This document shows positions 1 to 11,754 of a DNA stretch of 64,000 bases, piece by piece (position 1 is the first letter of the stretch; every line of letters begins with the position of its first letter). Below the pieces are notes generated by a model. The model ran no database searches and was not told the origin of the DNA. It saw nothing but the letters and a program-made list of their open reading frames with translations. Both the position numbers and the translations under genes were made by a program. The stretch is from Globodera rostochiensis (Eukaryota; Nematoda; Chromadorea; Rhabditida; Heteroderidae): positions 496,001 to 560,000 of the forward strand of contig JAEVLN010000004.1 of the NCBI GenBank assembly GCA_018350325.1, in the 5' to 3' direction.

Positions 1-120
1 CCTTATTTATATTATCCCTTTCATAAATAATGGCTGCTCGGAACCAAAAAAAAATTTTTGTTTACAATTTTTTTGTTCAATTTATTTTATGGAAATTTGC
101 AGTTTTACTCCCAATTTTTG
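1..120. other. AT-rich upstream region of the skn-1-like gene
   Basis: Short AT-rich stretch before the first ATG at 121. The frame is open upstream to an ATG at 58, which would add a hydrophobic 21-residue leader (MFTIFLFNLFYGNLQF...). The acidic, low-complexity start at 121 looks more natural, but the upstream ATG cannot be excluded by sequence alone. Confidence 0.4.
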
Positions 121-3100
121 ATGAACAACAACAACGACGACGACGACAAAAGCGCCGCTGCTGGCGACACCAGTCAGCATCAGCAACTGCGCGAGGATGG
201 TCAAATTGATGACAGCGTTGACGAAGCGGTGGAAGGCTCGTCAACAACAAGTTCGAGCAGTGTTTATTGCGATCAGCCACCATGGTGGGGTGCTGCTGCT
301 GCTTCGGAGTTGAAATGGTTGTGCATTTTGGTGGAATGGGACAAAAAAAATAAATGTGCCTTCCCTCCCCAAAATGCTGCATTGTTAGCACTTCCTCAAC
401 GCGTTCGGCTGTTGTTGTGCATTCGTCACATCAGCAGCAGCAGCAGCCGCCCATTTTGGCGGCTGGACGCCGTCCGCTGCTGCTGCCGCCGGTGCGGTGG
501 CCGCTGGTGGCGACCAAGCGAAAACAGCACGCGCGACGACCATTCGGCACCAAATCCGTTGGTCCGAGTACGTTTTTGTGTGTTTTTATAAAAAATAATA
601 AAAGATAAAATAAAAAAACGACGTGATTCGATTTACAAATGCATTTTATTGCCATTCGCTCACATTTGTCCTGGCAATTGCATGGTTTTTGATGTTTTGT
701 GCCTGTTTTTTGCCCGATTGTCCAAAGGGCCCATACCTTCGACGAGGGTGTCAATGCTATAGTTTTTTTAATTTTCAAAAAGTGTCCCTTTTATCGTCAG
801 TTTGTGCCTGTCTGGTGGCGCAGTGGTAGTTGTAGTTATGTTGTCATACGGGTGACATAAGAGCATTGGGGTTCGATTCCTTTTCACGTCTGAAAATGAT
901 TTAGTAACATATATTAATTAATTTGTATTCTAAATTCGTTGCCCCTCTTTTAAAACAGTACTTTTGGCTTTCAACTTTGTTGTAGCCATTTGTGCTGGAT
1001 GGGCTATTGAGAGGTAAATTGAAGAGCCTGGAATGGAATAACTTGTTCCTTTCTGCGAGTTAGTTGTGTCATGTGCATGCTTGTATAGCTTGACACTTCA
1101 ATCCAACCCAGAACACTTTTTGGATCATTTTTCCTTCATAATTAATTTGCTTTTTTTGTTGAAAATATTTACGCTTTTGATCATCTAAATGATTCAGCCC
1201 CTCCCCTCCCGCTCCTTTGACTCAGATTCTATTTCAAACCTTCATTGCGTAAAAAGCAAATTATCATAGATACGTTGGGGGGGGGGGGGTCGGCTTGAGA
1301 GCTGCGAGGTGCGATGTTAGGGGGGGGGGTAGGCAGGGTTTCTATTTTGCCCCGGAAACGTGGGATTTACCACGTTTTGGGGTACTTTGCCACGGTTTTG
1401 CCACGTTTTATAAAACTGGCACGTTTACCACGTTTTGGGCTTTTTTGCCACGTTTTTACCCCGTTTCAGTCTTAAATTCGATTTTTTACCATTTAATCCC
1501 AATTTAATGTATATATTTTAAAAATTAGTAAACATTTCGCCAAATTTAGACCAATTTTCTTAACAAATTACATCAAAAAACTCAAAATTTTTCCCGGCGG
1601 CGCCTGTCGGCACCGCCGGGACCTCCCATTCTAATTCAAAAAATATTGCCGCATTTTTAGAATTTTGGTTGCAATTTCCTTAACAAATTAAGTCAAAAAA
1701 TTCAAAATTTTCTCGGCGGCGCCTATCGGCACCGCCGACCCCACCCGCGCCACCAAAAGAAGCAGAATTCATAAAAAAAAGTTGCATTTTTGAAAATTCT
1801 TTCCTTAACAATATGCAATATAAAGGGAAAACTCACCCCCCTAAAAATCAACTTTTTATGGGAACGCATCTTTTGAATGCACTTGTTTCCATAAAATTCA
1901 ATTCCGATTTGACTTGCCCCCAGGCCCATAATTACTTCCTTTCTCAGCCAAATTTGCTCAAAATGGTGAAAAGCAGTGATAAATATGCTAGTTATTGATT
2001 GTTCAAGCAATTTATATTAAAATTAAAGTCTTAAAAATTTTCCACGTTTTTTCCACGTTTTTGAAAAAAATTTCCACGTTTTTTCCACGTTTTTGAAGTC
2101 GTTTTCCACGTTTTTGGGTTTTGCCTATAGAAACCCTGGGGGTAGGGGTGGGGTTGCCGAGATTTCGCGTGCGATGTTGTCCGCCAGTGCGCCGGTGCTC
2201 AAATGGCGAGCCAACTGAGCGCCAGCGTTTTTTTCGCGCGCGATTTTCTCAACTACTTTTTAGGCGAGGGGCGGGTGGGTCGGCGGAGCCGATAGGCGCC
2301 GCCGAGAAAATTTTGGAATTTTAACCTCAATTTGTTAACAGATTTGCGACCAAAATTTTAAAAATACGGTAATTTTGAGTCTTTTTAAGCAAGGAAGAGG
2401 TCCGGGAAAATTTTTTGGGGTTTTTGACTCATTTTGTTAAGAAAAATTGGTCCAAAATTTGCATTTGCGATGTTATTTCTCTCTTTTTTTTCCTACGCTG
2501 AGAAAAAATGTTTTTTTTTCAAATTTTGGTGCGAGGTTGTTACAGTGGGGAGTGCCCGAGTGCGGCGTTGGGGGGGAGGGGGGGTTTGACCCCCCCCCCC
2601 CTTGCGCATCTATGAAATTAATCGTTTTGTTCGAGGTCTGATCACTTCGTTTGCTTTGCTGGCACTGATCTGTCTGTCCTCGGTGCTGAACAGTTTTTCG
2701 GGTCTGAAGCCGAGCAGCGGACGACGCGTCGGGCTCCAAAACGGCGTTGGTGTTCGGCGAGAGGTGGGCCTTTTTCAAATTTGTTAAATTTTTAGTGCCA
2801 TTATTTTTTCTAATGGTTTGTTTTCCTGCAGCGGCCATTCGCCGTCGATAAAGATGAATTCGGCAAAAAACATTCTGAACTCATTGCCACAAAGGCTGAG
2901 GCGGTGGTGGCCCAACGAATGCGCACATTGCACCATTTGTTGGCCAATTTGGACGACGGTCTGTTGGTTGTTGATGACCCCTCCGGGGCATTGTTTGAAT
3001 TTTACGAGCTTTATTTGATGAAGTTGTTGCACTGACGCCACCACGGCTCATCAACATTCTACTGACGGAACAGCAACGTGCCCGAAGTCGTCCTGGCACG

Positions 3101-6100
3101 CCGTCGCCGGCAGCAATGGCGGCTGCTGCTTCACCGCAACTTTTTCAACACCAACAACAAAATGACCACCATTCTCCTTCGACGGCAACTTCTGCTGATG
3201 CTATCAACAGTAACAATTATCATAACAATCAGTATCATCATCATCATCATTTGCTGCAACAGCATGCGGACGATCCGACATTGATGGTTGTTGTTCGACC
3301 CGTAGCCAGCACATAATCAACTTTTTATTTGATTTGTTGTTGCAGGATTATGATGCCATCGATGCGTATTGGCGCATTGACATTGAACAGGAGAAGAACA
3401 GTATGGTTCATGAATACCACCATCAACATCATCCGTCTGTTCAACACCAGCAGCAGAATCAGCCAACAGAAACGGAGCAACAGCTGCTGCCGCCAACCAC
3501 CGAATGGGGGGACTACCATCGTCAATACGAGCGTGACTTGCAGCTGTTGACGGAGAAGAGCATGTTCTGTCTTCATCAACAACAACAACAACAACCGCTT
3601 CTGTCGATGGAGTCTGCTCCTGCTGTTGAAGCAGTGCGGGTGTGTGTGTGTTTTTGAATAAACAAACGTCTTGAACATGTGGTGTGCTTCTGCCATAATT
3701 ACTATTTTTTGAGATTGATCATATGCATTTATTTAGTAATTTCCAGTGTTTTCCTGTTCCAACAATTTTGAACCTGTTCCTGTTCCTGTTCTGTTCTAAA
3801 ATCTTAGAACAGCCTGTCTGTTCTGTTCCTGTTCTGTTCCGACCTCGGGAACAGAACAGGAACAGGAACAGAACAGGAACAGAACAGAGTTAACTGTTCT
3901 TAGACTGTTCCAAATTAAAAATTTTCCGAGTGAAATTCAGTCTGAAATTTTAATTGATGATGCATTGGACAAAGTGTTCAATCACTTCCTAGTGATGCTC
4001 GAGACCTAACCTTACCAAGACTTTACCCCGAGACTCGAGATTGACCCTCAAAAACACGAGACTTAAAGGAGGTTGGGGTTGGTCATGTCGAAGGTCGGGG
4101 GCGACCCAATTTTGAGAATGGGGAGCAACTCAAATTCAAATTGAGAATTCTGCTTTACATCAGGGGGGGGGTCGGCGGTGCCGATAGGCGCCGCCGAGAA
4201 AATTTTGAATTTTTGACTTAATTTGTTAAGGGATTTGCAACCATTTTTTGAAGATTTTGATGGAATTGTTAAAAAAATTGGTCTTGATTTTTAAAAACAA
4301 AACAAAAGGGTCCCCCTATGATTTTTTTCTCAAGTTTAATGAAACAAATAAAAAATTTATATGTCTTCAAAAAATATTAAATCTAAAATATTTTTAATTA
4401 CCATCAAAGTTCATAAAAAGAGAGAAAAAAAAATCATTTACAAAGTCGGGGGTTCGAACCCACAGCCCCAGGCATCACATATCACTCACCATTACACCAC
4501 ACCAGGGAGTAAAATAAAAAGAATAAAAAAGATTTTCACTAGGGAAAGTTGAACCTTAGCCAAAATTGAATCACGTCACACAGTTTAACCACTACGCCAC
4601 CTGAGATCATACTGAATAGTTAGAAAATTTCAAATATATTACTCAATAAAAGTTCAATTCTTCAATTTTTACCCTGTTCTAGCTTGGCCTGTTCTGTTCC
4701 TGTTCTGTTCCTGTTCCAAGGATTTTGAATCTGTTCCTGTTCCTGTGCTGTTCTAAATTCTAGAATAGAACAGGAACAGGAACAGAACAGGCCAAGCTGG
4801 AACAGGAAAACACTGGTAATTTCTTATTCCAGAATTCCAATGTCACAAATGCTGATGTCGCCGATGATGACGAGCGATACCGTCGTTGGTCATTCGATAA
4901 GATGTTGCCGACTAGCAGCAACAATGACAACGAGGACAATGATGATGAGTGGTTGGACAACTTCTTGCAAGAGGATGACGGTGTGGTGGACGATGTTGTC
5001 ACATCGTCGGGCTGGGCAGAACGTTGGTGGAAGACAGTGGAGGATTTTGCAGCTGTTTCTGTTGCACAAGGCGAAGAATATGAACATGTGAATGACGAGG
5101 AGGAGGAGGAGATGAAGCAGTTCAGTGAACAACAGCAGCATCATCTTCGTCATCGAACAAAAATTGGAGCTGTTATTGATGAGGAGAAACGACGTCATCA
5201 TCATCAAGCGTTTGATGACCTGCAGCAGCAGGAGGATATGGAGCTGTACCAGAGCGGCATGCTGCAGTCACCGTCTTCATCGGTGGATAGTCTGATGAAG
5301 AATGTTGTGGAAGAGGAGAGCAACAACAACAGCAATAATATGGGTGTGTGTCATGGGATGTGTAACCGGATTTCCGGTCCGGCATGCCGGATTCAGGGCT
5401 TTTTGGCGAAAAAACATTGGTCTAAAAACCACAGATTTTTGCCCGTTAGAAATTTTCTCATTTTGAAGAATTAGATTAAAATTTTCGATCTTTAGAAGTG
5501 CGAAAAAATAACCAGAAAAATTTGAAAAGTCAAATTTTTAAAATTTTTAGGAATCTTTCCGGATAAGGGGAATTGACAATTTTTATTGCATTTTAAATCT
5601 AATATAATTTAAAATTTTTGTCAAGCCGATTACAATCTGCTGCCGCCATGTTCACCGTTCTTCTCCAATTTTGCTGCTTCGCCTTTTTGTCACCAATTTG
5701 AGGACAGTGTTTTGGACGACGACGACGAGGTGGAGGAGACCGAGGCGACGACGACGAGTGCAACGGAAGGTCGTTGTGCAAAAATAGAAAATAAAATGTA
5801 TAGTAATAAAATTATTTTGATTATTTTTTAGCAATTTTACGCGACATGACAGCAACAATTCCGCTGATTCAAAATCTGAACTTTGCCGCCGCCGCCGCCG
5901 CCAATTCAGAGCCATCGTTGGAACAGCAGTGGGGGCATCAACAAAATCAGAATTCGTTGGATGGTGGAAAAAAATTAAAAATAATCAAAAAAATATATAT
6001 TTAAATTTATTTATTTCAGTGCCATGCTCGTCTGCTTCTGCTGTCCATTTTGGCACACCATCGTCAAGCAGTGGCAGCAAAAATTGGTCACCCTTTGCCG

Positions 6101-8311
6101 GTTCAGCGGAGCACAAATACACTTCGTCCGTCCGATGCTCATCAACAACCTCCAGCGGGTGTCTGAATATATATATATACCAGGGATGGTCGGAATTCCG
6201 ATTTCCGCAATTTTTTTAGGCCTCGGAATTCCGATTTCCGAAAAATTTTAAGGCCTCGAATTTCGATTTCCGAAATTTTTTGAGGAGGCTCCCATCCCTG
6301 ATATATACATATATTTTTGGTTTTTGCTATTCGTCAAGACCAGTCAGAGCATAGTCAAGGAACATTTTTTATGTTGTCAAAATTTTGCAGTTTCGGCTCA
6401 TGCATCGGTTTTGACGACATGCCGCCAAGCCCGTCGAGCAGTTCATGCACGTTGCTGGGCGACGAATACGATGGCACCAATGTCAACACTACCAGCATTC
6501 TGTGCCAAAATGTTGACGATGAAACAACAAACGTCGTCACCACTGCATCAGCCTCTCCCTCATCACATTCGTACAGAATGGAGAAGTTGATGCCGTTGTC
6601 GACGGGCACCGTGCCGAAGCAGAAACGCCGGAAGATGGGCCAAAAGAAGACAAAGAAGCTGGGGACAATGATGAAGAAGACGGCAAAGTGCTCAAAGCTC
6701 GAGTACGAGCGCGAGTTGGAGCAGTTACAGCAACAACAGGAGGATGATGAGGAGGAGCTCCACGCTGTCAGGTGTTGTGGTTGTGCATCTGGTTGAAAAC
6801 GGTCTCAAAAGGGCAAATTTAACTCGAGAGGAAAATTTTTGGCACGAAATTCTGAGGGGATTTCATTATTGACATTAAGCGTCGTTTTCTCTTTAATTTT
6901 TTTTTTTTGAATTTTTGATTTTTCAGGTCTATATCCAGTGCCGGAAGCTCGGGACAGAAGCCCAAAAGCAAGCGTGGACGCAAGTCGAAGGACAATTGTC
7001 AGTGAAATTTAATTTCAAAAAAAAAGTAATTATATAATAATATTTTTAATTCAGCGCTTGTCAACGAGCACGGGCTGCCCTACACGGCGGAATTGTTGAC
7101 AGCAATGCCATACACTGCGTATTCGGAACTGATGAACGATTTCCGGTTGAGCGCTCAGCAGAAGGCGATGATCAAGAAAATTCGCCGACGCGGTGAGTCG
7201 TGCTGCGTTTTTTTGCTCCACGGGTAGCTTGCCGTGGGGTCTGATCACCGATCATTGATCATATAATTTAATTGATCGAAAACAAAATTAGTTCAGCAAG
7301 CTGAATTGATTATGAGATTAGGTCCGATTGTACTCACTGATCAAAACTGATCATCTGATCATATAATTTAATTGATCGAAAACAAAATTAGTTCAGCAAG
7401 CTGAATTGATTATGAGATTAGGTCCGATTGTACTCACTGATCAAAACTGATCATCTGATCATATAATTTAATTGATCGAAAACAAAATTAGTTCAGCAAG
7501 CTGAATTGATTAATGAGATTGTCATCAGAGTGTACTCACTGATCAAAACTGATCATATAATTTAATGATCGAAAACAAAATTAGTTCAGCAAGCTGAATT
7601 GATTAATGAGATCAGGTCAGATTGTTACTCATTGATCAAAACTGATCAATCGGAAACACCGCGCAAAAAGTTAAAATTAAATTTCAAAATCAGGCCGTAA
7701 CAAGCTTGCGGCACAAAAATGCCGTGAGCGTCGTCTTCACCAACCGCATGGCGACTGGGAGGAGGGATGGTCCATCATGGAGGAGGACGAGGAGGAATTG
7801 TTGGTGGACGATAACGCAATTGAAGTTGAGCAGATTGGAAGAAGCAGTGACGACATTCGGCGAGGAGATGGACTCGTAAGAATATATAATATTTTTTTAA
7901 ATTAAATTAATTTTAAAGAAATTTGATTTAAAATTTTTTAATGTTTAAAATTTATGATGGAGGTCCCTTTGATAAATGAAATTCCTCTTTTTGAGAATTT
8001 GTCACAAAATTTTTAACTTTTAGACGACATTGATTGCCTCTGGCATTTTGATGAATAAAATAAATTTATAGTTGAATCCGGCCAATTTGTCGCTGTACCC
8101 ATCCACATCAACGACAACGACGGCATCAACTGCTTTTGCACATTCTACTGCTGTTACTGCTCGCACTACGACGCCTTCTGCTGCTGCTGCTGCTGCTGCT
8201 GCTCTTGTTGGTGTTGGTGTGGTTGAGGAAGACCATCGTCGGCGCCAAGAGTACAGTGAGTTTGTACATTCAGCGATCGCTAAGCGCCGAGCTATCCGTG
8301 TCCAAGTTTAA
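121..8311 (+). CDS. skn-1: SKN-1-like CNC transcription factor (15 exons, 1046 aa)
   Basis: Predicted exons are 121-317, 389-567, 2636-2763, 2832-2958, 3009-3286, 3346-3639, 4833-5343, 5626-5769, 5832-5963, 6020-6158, 6391-6771, 6927-6997, 7055-7192, 7694-7875 and 8072-8311. They sum to 3141 nt and join in phase throughout. Residues ~126-147 (LITSFALLALICLSSVLNSF) form a hydrophobic segment like the ER anchor of SKN-1A/Nrf1. Residues ~304-317 (DYDAIDAYWRIDIE) match the DIDLID/DLG element of CNC proteins. A KRGRKSKD run (~851-858) precedes the CNC domain, and the basic region KKIRRRGRNKLAAQKCRERR lies at ~901-920 with the bZIP N-x7-R signature. No leucine heptads follow, as in C. elegans SKN-1, which regulates oxidative and proteasome stress responses. 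The weakest joins are 2636 (TTCGAG acceptor), 3009 and 5626. The protein is longer than the C. elegans one because of poly-Gln/His/Ala/acidic tracts. The CNC-basic assignment is strong; the 5' exons are inference. Confidence 0.85.
805..892 (+). repeat. tRNA-derived (SINE-like) sequence
   Basis: TGGCGCAGTGGTAG resembles a pol III A box, and GGGTTCGATTCC, about 55 bp downstream, matches the B box consensus GGTTCRANNCC. No clean cloverleaf with paired acceptor stem is visible, so a SINE or tRNA pseudogene is likelier than a functional tRNA. Confidence 0.45.
1334..2138. mobile_element. hAT-like non-autonomous element, CCACGTTTT motif type
   Basis: Terminal inverted repeats CAGGGTTTCTAT / ATAGAAACCCTG are flanked by a perfect 8-bp duplication GGGGTAGG (1326-1333 and 2139-2146), the hAT signature. 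Both ends carry many copies of a CCACGTTTT motif. The interior holds two copies of the GC-rich palindromic repeat. No transposase is present. Lies in intron 2 of the skn-1-like gene. Confidence 0.88.
3744..4815. mobile_element. hAT-like non-autonomous element, CTGTTCC motif type
   Basis: Termini CAGTGTTTTCC / GGAAAACACTG with a perfect 8-bp duplication GTAATTTC (3736-3743 and 4816-4823). Ends are arrays of CTGTTCCTGTTCTG in both orientations, so each end can form hairpins. The interior carries a GC-rich palindrome (~4170-4200) and a tRNA-like segment. It ends only about 10 bp before the acceptor of the skn-1-like exon at 4833; the exon's acceptor survives. Confidence 0.88.
4437..4515 (-). repeat. 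tRNA-derived (SINE-like) sequence
   Basis: On the minus strand, a GGTGTAATGGT-like A box and GTGGGTTCGAACCC B box are spaced as in tRNA genes. It sits inside the 3744-4815 element, so it was carried in or inserted there. A related minus-strand tRNA-like stretch may lie near 4575-4610. Not a convincing functional tRNA. Confidence 0.4.
6181..6300. mobile_element. 120-bp hAT-like MITE, CGGAATTCCG motif type
   Basis: Termini CAGGGATGG / CCATCCCTG with a perfect 8-bp duplication ATATATAC (6173-6180 and 6301-6308). The interior is almost entirely GGAATTCCGATTTCCG-type repeats. Located in the skn-1-like intron between exons 6020-6158 and 6391-6771. Confidence 0.88.
7225..7660. repeat. ~100-bp tandem repeat, about four copies
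   Basis: A unit of roughly 104 bp containing TGATCATATAATTTAATTGATCG and TTAGTTCAGCAAGCTGAATTG recurs four times with slight divergence, in the skn-1-like intron just after the exon for the first half of the basic region. Confidence 0.8.
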
Positions 8312-11300
8312 GACGACGACGGAACACATTATTGATCAACTAAAATTCTTATTTGTGTTAAAGTCCGTTTTCATATAACACAGACGGCCGGCATCATACT
8401 TTTTTAGGCAGGCAAAATTGGCATTGCTCAAAGTGCCAAATTTTTTTTATGGGAAATTTAAAATTGGGCATTTGTCGTCGTCTAATTATGAAACGACTTT
8501 TTATTATTTTTGTGATTTTGTGCCGCATCTGAATATTATTAGACGGGAATTCCCATTTATTTTTTTTATTTTTTTGCGTACTTGATATGTCCAACAACCA
8601 TTTTACGTGTACACACCATTGTTTTAATGAATTTGTATTTTAGGTACTTATATATATTTCTTGACTCTTGAGATCAGACTCTTTTTTTTTTGTTGTCCGA
8701 TCGGATTTGTCTTCAGATTCTCGCGAGAAAAAAAAAATTAAACAAATATTGTATAACGACGAGAAAAAAAAAATTTCGAAACTCGAATCGCGAGCAATCT
8801 CAGAAAACAAAATTGCGTTCGAACCGATCTCCTCTTGGTTGGCATTAGTGCTGGTGTAAGCAGCTCTTTTTTTTGAAATTATTTAAATCGAGTGGTAGAA
8901 ATTAAAGAAATTGTTCTTATTAAGATGTTTTTTTTACCAAGATCGTTATTTATTTCACGGCACTGCACCTATGTCGACATTTTGGCAAAATTGTTTAATT
9001 TTCAAGAAAACCAAAACAAAAAAACATTTTCATTAGCAAAATTGCCAAAAATGAGTGTTTCCGGAACAGAAAGTCTTGAATTGGACTTTTCGGGATTCGG
9101 TTTTCATTGTGTGTCCGTCCGCCCCCCGGCTGTTTCACTTACGGACTTATCTATTTGGATTTTGAATTTACTCAGCACAAACGTCGTCCCAATTTATGTA
9201 TTATCCACTTCTCTGTTTTCCCATTTACTCAACCTCACTCACATTTTTGTTTTACACGTCCAAACCCGGATTTTAAAAATGAACAACTTAATGGCGGGCT
9301 CTTTTTATGCCAAAAGCTGTGCACGTACTCTGATCATTAATTAATGTGTTTATTGATTTATACTAATTGGGTGGTAATTGTTTCAATGAAATAAATTTTC
9401 AAAATTTAAACACTCAACATTTTGTCACTGCTGTGCATGAGTATGGTTGTCCTGGAAAGGTTGACATTTTGTCACATGACAATGTCGGCCGGTAGACACT
9501 ATGTCTTGTCGGGTATATGTTGGTTGAACTAGAATTGTCGACATTTTGTCAGCCCCTTTTGTTTTTGCCGCGGGCGCCCCATCCCTGATTTGTTGCCATG
9601 TTCTGCGTCGACCGGAGTGAGTGATGTCGACATGTTGTCAAGCTTTGGCGACGGCACTTTGTCTATTGTTGACAGCCGCTGCCATTTGTTGTCACACAAT
9701 CCTTTGTAAATATTGTGCTGCATCGTTCAGTGAGTGAGTGTGTACTGCTTGCCGACCGTCAATGCGTCCACCTGCTTCTCTCCTCTTTTGCCCCCCGGGG
9801 GGGGGGCGCAATTTTCTCACCACCACCTCGCCTCGGGGGAGGGGGGATGCGAATTATTAATTTTTGTTCCCCGGCGGCCCCGCCACCTCCTGAGGAGAAG
9901 TCGTCCTTTCTTCACCCCCTCGGGGGTTGTGGGTTGGTGGGCAGGAGGCAACCCCTCCAATTTTATTATTCCATCGGCCAAACGGAGAGGGGGGGGGGGG
10001 GGGGGGGGAAAGAGTATATACACGGAAGTGGGCCCCGTCCGCATCATTGTCGTCGATGGCCTCCTTTGCTTTGTTTGACACGGACCGGCGGACGGGTGGG
10101 GGGGGGGGACCAAATGTGCCGTCAACGACGGCATTTTTACGGATGGGGAACACTTATTTAGTAGAAAATTTTTTGTCGGCCCCGCGCTGGCATCAATTTT
10201 TTTCGCGCAAGAAAATGATTACGTCATCGCGGTGCCATACTTTTCAAAAGAACTGCGTGCGCAGGCATTTTTTTTTTTGGAATTTTGCATTTTTATACAA
10301 ATTTTCATACTAAATGCTTTAAAAAAATTTTCCTTTTGACGACTTTTTTTTAATTTTTAAAAAGATTGCCGGGCACATTCATAAAGTTTAAAAGTCTAAA
10401 ATGGGTGTTTAAGGTTGAAATAAACCCAAAATTCTTAAAATAAAATCACAAATTTGCAGCAACAATTAATTAATTGTTTCAAAAAATCTTTGTTATTTTT
10501 AGATTTGACAAAATTCTACAAAATTTAACAAAACAATCCATCAAATCATTTTCAAAAGCTGTTTATATATGAATTTACGTTTTTGGATCACAAATTTCAA
10601 CAAAAGCGTCATCCCCCCTCCCCCCCGTTTTTGTGAGAGGGCGAAGCGAAAGGTGAATGAATGAATGCAAATCTAATGACCCAACGCGTCGGAGTGCCCA
10701 AATAAATAATGCCACACCTTTCGTCGTGGCGAGAAGGGCACGGACGCGAGCAAATAAAGCTGGGCATTTAAAAATTAAAAAAAACAGAATTTTAACAAAT
10801 TTAAAACAAAAAGAAAAAGAATATGTGTTTTCAATCAGAATTTTTTAGTTTTTTGTTCTAAAAATTATAATTTTTTTTTTTAAAAATAAACCCTGATTAT
10901 TTATTATATAAAAAAGAATGTCTTTTTTTGTTAGTAAAACCCCGTTTTAAATTTGAAACATAATTTCAATCATTGTAATTAAAATAACTTCGAATTCCTT
11001 CCCTTACAAATTAGGCATATTTAGAACAATCTGAAAGGATAATTGAATTGTTCCCCCCTTTAATGACACATTTTGTTTTAAAAATATATTTAAGAAAATT
11101 ATTAACCCTTCAATGAATGAATGCTCCACACATTTTTGCCTTTTATTTTATTATTTTTTTGTTAAAATTTGCCACTTTTTACATTTTGTATAATTTTGCC
11201 ACCCCCCGGAGACTCCGCCCCCACCCCAATTCCGCCGGCAGTCATTTCGCCGCCTCCAACTCCAAAAATTGCCCCCGTCCCGCCCCCCACCAGCAGAGAG

Positions 11301-11525
11301 AGAGCGAGCAGTTCCCCGCCCCGTCCATCCGGCGAATTTATCCGCCCGCACAAACACAAAGCTCCAGTAATTTGAACGTTGTTTTTTTTGTGGGTGCGGG
11401 ATTTGTTTTTCATTTTAAATTTACATTTACATTTCTCTGACGTTCTGTTGCCCAAAGTTAGGGCAATTTTTTAATTTAAAACAGAAAATTTGGCAAAACG
11501 TCTTTTTAACGTTTGCCGTTTTCAC
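8312..11525. other. Intergenic region downstream of skn-1-like gene
   Basis: 3.2 kb without a convincing gene. The open frame at 8892-9344 (150 codons) has no splice logic or domain and is probably 3'UTR or intergenic. 9410-9700 repeats GACATTTTGTC-type palindromes and looks like another motif-saturated transposon, ends not resolved. 9790-10110 contains long C and G runs with overlapping Pro/Gly-rich spurious frames. The rest is AT-rich. Confidence 0.5.
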
Positions 11526-11663
11526 TAGAGTTGGCTGGGACCGGGATTTTTGGGGAAACCCGGGACCGGGATTGAGAAAATTAAAAAACCGGGATTTTAT
11601 AAGGGAGAAATTCAGTCCCAAAATTGGAGACTTCAGTACCAGTACCGGTCCCGGCCAACTCTA
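11526..11663. mobile_element. 138-bp hAT-like MITE, GGGACCGGGA motif type
   Basis: Termini TAGAGTTGGC / GCCAACTCTA with a perfect 8-bp duplication GTTTTCAC (11518-11525 and 11664-11671). The interior is repeats of GGGACCGGGATT. It lies 90 bp upstream of the start codon of the next gene, so it may sit in that gene's promoter or 5'UTR. Confidence 0.88.
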
Positions 11664-11754
11664 GTTTTCACATATGTGTTGATTGGCGCGTCCTGCCATT
11701 AATGCAATTCCATTCAATTTTTAAATTATAAATTTTTTTTTTTCAATTTTTGCA

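Larger units (their letters stand above)
568..2635 (+). other. Long second intron of skn-1-like gene, repeat-filled
   Basis: No coding exon seen. It contains a tRNA-like copy near 805-892, an 805-bp hAT-like element (1334-2138), three copies of the GC-rich palindrome (near 1592, 1712 and 2278) and long G runs (near 1277, 1320 and 2570). The open frame at 1295-1507 lies within repeat DNA. Confidence 0.6.

Noticed and set aside
2832..3286. Apparent frameshift or pseudogene in the skn-1-like gene (TGA after a long open exon)
   Set aside because: A 50-nt intron at 2959-3008 (GT...AG) restores the frame exactly, so no damage is needed.
8892..9344. 150-codon open frame after the skn-1-like gene
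   Set aside because: No domain, no signal peptide, overlapping alternative frames and no clear splice context; composition looks like untranslated DNA.
9715..10313. Overlapping Pro/Gly-rich open frames on both strands
   Set aside because: Produced by long C and G runs; three frames are open together, which is a composition effect.
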